17,512 nucleotides of DNA, taken from Chitinophagaceae bacterium. GTDB taxonomy: Bacteria > Bacteroidota > Bacteroidia > Chitinophagales > Chitinophagaceae. Below are positions 14,421-17,512 of this stretch, piece after piece. Below the pieces are notes generated by a model, which was not told where the DNA came from, did not search any database, and was given only the letters and a program-made list of their open reading frames with translations. Position numbers and translations under genes: made by a program. Positions within the stretch are counted from its first letter, which is position 1; each line of letters starts with the position of its first letter. The stretch covers positions 1-17,512 of the forward strand of contig CANHLV010000008.1 in assembly GCA_947461495.1 (NCBI GenBank), given 5' to 3'.

Positions 14421-15956
14421 ATGGCTTTACCCGCAGAGCCCCGGCAGAAGATGATCAACCTGATGTATCTTGTATTAACAGCCCTTTTGGCGTTAAACGT
14501 ATCATCAGAGATCTTAAATGCTTTTAAGGTGGTAGATAAAAGTTTGATGACTTCAAACGACAATTTAAAAAACGCAAACAATACACTGTATTCTTCGTTG
14601 GAAGCCAAATTAAAGGATCCAATGACTTCTGAAAAAGCTAAGCCTTGGAATGAAAAGGCTAAACGTGCAAAAGATTTAGCAACAGAGTTAAACAACTACA
14701 TCGAACAACTAAAAGTTGATTTGAAAAAAGAAGCTGGAGAACATGAAGTTGAAGTAGATGGCAAAAAAGTAATGCAATTCAAAGAAGATGATTTGGAAGC
14801 AGCCACAAGATTATTCGGTCACGAAGAAGGTGGTAAAAATAAAGGGCCTGAATTCGAATCTAAGCTTAAAAAATTCAGAGCTGATATGTTAGCAATTGAC
14901 CCTGAAATCAAAAAAGAATTCGACAAAACATTTCCTGTTGATGCAGATTATAAAACAATCGGTCAGGATGGAAAAGAAAAAGATTTCACTTTTGCTTATT
15001 TCCATATGACACCTACAGTTGCTGCGCTTACTTTGTTAAGTAAGTTTCAAAACAATGTAAAAAATGGAGAAAATCAGGTTGTAACATATTGTCACAATCA
15101 AGTTGGAGCTGTTAAAGTAGTATACGATCAGTTTGCTGCTTTAGTGGGACAATCTTCAAATTACATGATGCCAGGTGAAGAAATGGAAATTAATGCAGGT
15201 GTAGGTGCTTACAGTAAAGCAGCTCAACCTAAAATTTCTATCGGTGGTGCTTCAATGCCTCTTGCAGAAGATGGAAGAGCTACTTCTAAATTTAAAGTAA
15301 GCGGTTCGGGTTCTAAATCAGTTCCTGTTGTAGTTACTTACACAAAACCTGATGGAACTTCAGAAACAAAAACTTTCGATGTTAAGTATACAGTAGGTAC
15401 TCCAGGCGGTGCAGCTGTAATGCCTGATAAAATGAATGTGTTTTACATAGGTGTTGATAATCCTGTAACAATCGGTTCTCCAACTGGTTGGGATAAAACT
15501 ACAGTGTCAATGACCAATGGTACTATTTCTGGAAATGGATCTGTTAGAACGGTAAGAGTTAGTGCAATTGGAAAAGCATCGATAACAGTAGTTGCTGATA
15601 AAAAACCAACTACTTTCGAATTCAGAGTGAAAAAAATACCAGATCCAATCTTCAAAGTGGGTTCAGGAAAAGTCAGAATGCCTTCTGTTGAATTTAAAAG
15701 CCAACAATTTTGTCGTGCTGAACTTGAAAACTTTGATTTTGATTTGAGATTTAATGTTACTAGCGCAACGGTTTATTTTTCAGGCGCCAATTTCCCTAAT
15801 GTCGCTACGGCAACATTACAAGGCAATAATTTGGCACCATTAAGTACATATATGTCAAGATGCGGTCCGGGCTCTGTTATCACATTTGACAATGTGAAAG
15901 TTCAAGGCCCAGATGGTCCAAGAACAATCGAAGGCAAATCAATTGCACTTTATTAA
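14421..15956 (+). CDS. gldM: T9SS/gliding motor protein GldM
   Basis: A 511-residue protein anchored by one N-terminal helix (about 12-29) with the family opening PRQKMINLMYLVLTALLALNVS. Arg8 corresponds to the conserved arginine that pairs with the GldL glutamate in the motor. The rest is periplasmic: an N-terminal helical domain (about 35-220) rich in Lys and Glu, then several beta-sandwich domains, such as GGASMPLAEDGRATSKFKVS and the C-terminal block GPDGPRTIEGKSIALY. The dimeric shaft spans the periplasm to reach the GldKN ring. Length matches known GldM (about 515). It is followed by gldN after only 11 bp, so the two are surely co-transcribed. Confidence 0.96.
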   Translation: MALPAEPRQKMINLMYLVLTALLALNVSSEILNAFKVVDKSLMTSNDNLKNANNTLYSSLEAKLKDPMTSEKAKPWNEKAKRAKDLATELNNYIEQLKVDLKKEAGEHEVEVDGKKVMQFKEDDLEAATRLFGHEEGGKNKGPEFESKLKKFRADMLAIDPEIKKEFDKTFPVDADYKTIGQDGKEKDFTFAYFHMTPTVAALTLLSKFQNNVKNGENQVVTYCHNQVGAVKVVYDQFAALVGQSSNYMMPGEEMEINAGVGAYSKAAQPKISIGGASMPLAEDGRATSKFKVSGSGSKSVPVVVTYTKPDGTSETKTFDVKYTVGTPGGAAVMPDKMNVFYIGVDNPVTIGSPTGWDKTTVSMTNGTISGNGSVRTVRVSAIGKASITVVADKKPTTFEFRVKKIPDPIFKVGSGKVRMPSVEFKSQQFCRAELENFDFDLRFNVTSATVYFSGANFPNVATATLQGNNLAPLSTYMSRCGPGSVITFDNVKVQGPDGPRTIEGKSIALY

Positions 15957-15967
15957 AATATAATTTT

Positions 15968-16996
15968 ATGAAAGGTAACATGTTTAAGTTTCTTTTTTTA
16001 GCAGTTTTGTTTTGCAGCACAGCTCAAATAGCAAATGCTCAAAAACCAAGAAAGTCTACAAAAAGGACTACTAAAACAAAAACAAATGCCAACATTCAGA
16101 CTACTGAGGCATCAACTGATCCTGTGCCACCTCCACCGGTGGCTTCAGCCCCTGAACCTAAAGCTGATAATGACAGTTTGCCATTAAAAGTGGTTAAGGT
16201 TTCATTAAGACCAGATGAGGCAGTAGAAACTTCTGTATTAAGGGAAAGAACTCCCTTAGCTTATGAGCATTTACGTGCTGATGATGCAGTATACAGACAC
16301 AGAATTTGGAGAGAGCTAGACACAAGAGAGAAACAAAACTTACCTTTCATGTATGCTGCTGATGCTGATAATGGAAATCAGAGATTTATTTCTATCATTT
16401 TACAAGCACTTCAAGATACTACTTCAGGAATTACTGCTTTTTCTAGTGTAGATGATCGTTTTACCACTCCAATGACAAAATCAGAAATTGCAAAAGCTGT
16501 TGTAGGTGATGAAGTTGAAGTGCCAGATTATGATTCACTTGGAAATATGATTGGTACTAAGAAAAAAAGAAATGATATTAATCTTGATTCATTCTATAAG
16601 TTTCACATCAAAGAAGAAGTTATATTCGATAAAGAAAGTTCAAGATTGTTTTGGAGAATACTAGGGATATCACCAGTGAAGAATATTGTTACTTCAGCAG
16701 GGGTAGACTTAGGTCCAACAGAATTATTTTGGGTTTATTATCCTGACATGCGTCCTATATTTGCGAAATTTGAAGTGTACAACGGAAAAAATTTCGGAGG
16801 CAGAATGAGCTGGGAAGAATTGTTTGAAAGCAGAATGTTCTCTGCAAGAATAATCAAAAGTTCAATGGATAATCCTAGAGATATTCAAATTAAAAATATT
16901 CCGGGATTACAAGATAATGGTATTCTTCAATTGTTTGAAGGTGAAAGTATCAAAGAAAAGATATTTAACTACGAACAAGATTTGTGGAGTTACTAA
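15968..16996 (+). CDS. gldN: T9SS/gliding periplasmic ring protein GldN
   Basis: A 342-residue exported protein. Residues 1-24 are a signal peptide (cleavage after IANA, before Q25); the second Met at residue 5 would also work as a start. A very basic stretch (KPRKSTKRTTKTKTN) and a proline-rich linker (52-63, DPVPPPPVASAP) precede the conserved GldN/PorN domain. That domain opens with RERTPLAYEHLRADDAVYRH (93-112), continues IWRELDTREKQNLPF, and contains FWRILGISPVKN and ELFWVYYPDMRPIF. GldN binds GldK to form the ring under the outer membrane that couples the GldLM motor to the T9SS translocon. It is the last gene of the locus, and a strong terminator follows it. Confidence 0.95.
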   Translation: MKGNMFKFLFLAVLFCSTAQIANAQKPRKSTKRTTKTKTNANIQTTEASTDPVPPPPVASAPEPKADNDSLPLKVVKVSLRPDEAVETSVLRERTPLAYEHLRADDAVYRHRIWRELDTREKQNLPFMYAADADNGNQRFISIILQALQDTTSGITAFSSVDDRFTTPMTKSEIAKAVVGDEVEVPDYDSLGNMIGTKKKRNDINLDSFYKFHIKEEVIFDKESSRLFWRILGISPVKNIVTSAGVDLGPTELFWVYYPDMRPIFAKFEVYNGKNFGGRMSWEELFESRMFSARIIKSSMDNPRDIQIKNIPGLQDNGILQLFEGESIKEKIFNYEQDLWSY

Positions 16997-17016
16997 AATA
17001 ATTTTGATTTAATCAG

Positions 17017-17043
17017 AAAACCCTTTCCATCGGAAAGGGTTTT
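17017..17043. terminator. Bidirectional intrinsic terminator between gldN and uvrC
   Basis: A 12-bp perfect stem, AAAACCCTTTCC (17017-17028) against GGAAAGGGTTTT (17032-17043), with a three-base loop ATC. T-runs follow the GC-rich core in both directions (TTTTT at 17040-17044 on plus; the A-run at 17017-17020 on minus). It lies between two convergent stop codons, so it can end both transcripts. Confidence 0.9.
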
Positions 17044-17053
17044 TCTTTGTTAG

Positions 17054-17512
17054 TTATTTGCCATTTTTTTGATGAAAGTAATCGTAAATAATTTTTGCTT
17101 TTGATGGCCCTGCAATTTGTTGAATTTCAATCAAACTTAATTTGCTGATTTTTGTAACTGATTTGAATTTCTTTAATAATGAGGATGCCGTAGATTCACC
17201 AATTCCAGGGATGGTTTCAATTTCGTTTTGTATGGCATTTTTACTTCTCTGATTTCGATGAAAAGTAATCCCAAACCTATGTACCTCGTCTCTTATTCTT
17301 CTGATTAATTTCAAGCTTTCACTCGTCCATGGTAGGCGAATAGACTGATTGTCTCCTTCAAAAAAAAGTTCTTCATGATTTTTTGCCAATCCAACTAATG
17401 TGGTTTTTCCTTTTATACCTAATTCATGTATACTTTCCAATGCAGCACTAAGTTGTCCCTTTCCTCCATCTATGATAATCAATTTTGGTAGTGGTTCGCC
17501 TAAAGAAATCAA
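17054..17512 (-). CDS. uvrC: UvrABC system protein C, C-terminal part (gene cut by window edge)
   Basis: The last 152 residues of UvrC, the subunit that makes both incisions in nucleotide excision repair. Visible are part of the RNase H-like 5' nuclease domain (LIIIDGGKGQ with D15, a GLAKNHEELF strand, and RDEVHRF at 74-80 with the conserved His78) and the C-terminal helix-hairpin-helix DNA-binding pair (IPGIG at 101-105 and IAGPS at 133-137). The frame stays open to the right edge. The GIY-YIG nuclease and the UvrB-binding part therefore lie outside the window, and the TTG at the very edge should not be taken as the start. It converges on gldN with a shared terminator. Confidence 0.95.
   Translation of the reverse strand: MISLGEPLPKLIIIDGGKGQLSAALESIHELGIKGKTTLVGLAKNHEELFFEGDNQSIRLPWTSESLKLIRRIRDEVHRFGITFHRNQRSKNAIQNEIETIPGIGESTASSLLKKFKSVTKISKLSLIEIQQIAGPSKAKIIYDYFHQKNGK

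Noticed and set aside
1..17512. Mobile element, prophage, CRISPR array, tRNA or defence system
   Set aside because: Nearly all of the window is explained by core or T9SS genes on short gaps. No transposase, integrase, cloverleaf, spaced repeat array or toxin-antitoxin pair was seen. I therefore do not claim a new multi-gene system.

Overview
The window reads as ordinary chromosomal DNA of a member of the phylum Bacteroidota. The sequence is AT-rich. Several genes have promoters of the Bacteroidota type (-7 box TAnnTTTG). There is a complete gldK-gldL-gldM-gldN locus, which encodes the motor and outer-membrane ring of the type IX secretion system (T9SS) and gliding machinery and is found only in this phylum. 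The acpP-fabF-rnc order, a DUF4271 gene beside hemD, and signal peptides ending in A-Q fit the same assignment. I would guess the order Chitinophagales or a relative, but the sequence alone does not fix the family.

Layout, left to right. Positions 1-260 hold the 3' end of a YcxB-like gene. A C-rich array with quadruplex potential on the minus strand (257-308) separates it from a convergent GNAT acetyltransferase gene (310-741, minus). A clear promoter at 870-899 drives acpP-fabF-rnc (acyl carrier protein, ketoacyl-ACP synthase II, RNase III). A 9-bp tandem array (3236-3298) fills the gap to gpsA (glycerol-3-phosphate dehydrogenase), so fatty-acid synthesis and phospholipid backbone supply lie together. 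gpsA ends directly against a convergent small outer-membrane beta-barrel gene (4337-5107, minus). That gene lies downstream of hemW (5155-6288, minus). Divergent from hemW are an Omp85/ShlB-like outer-membrane protein (6330-8138), a DUF4271 membrane protein (8187-9092), hemD (9120-9911) and a DUF255 thioredoxin-fold protein (9938-12001).

The gld locus follows (12158-16996). GldK is an outer-membrane lipoprotein and GldN a periplasmic partner. By family knowledge they form the ring above the GldL-GldM proton-driven motor. The motor residues are present: a glutamate in GldL helix 2 and an arginine just before the GldM helix. A stem-loop and a second TACATTTG promoter box lie between gldK and gldL, suggesting that gldLMN can be transcribed separately from gldK. 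A strong bidirectional terminator (17017-17043) closes the locus against the 3' end of a convergent uvrC, which runs off the right edge.

I found no RNA gene, insertion sequence, prophage, CRISPR array or defence system, and no gap longer than 300 bases. I see no clearly new multi-gene system. The less ordinary features are the two intergenic repeat arrays, the gldK/gldL junction, the uncharacterised Omp85-like and DUF4271 membrane proteins, and the use of TTG start codons in three genes.
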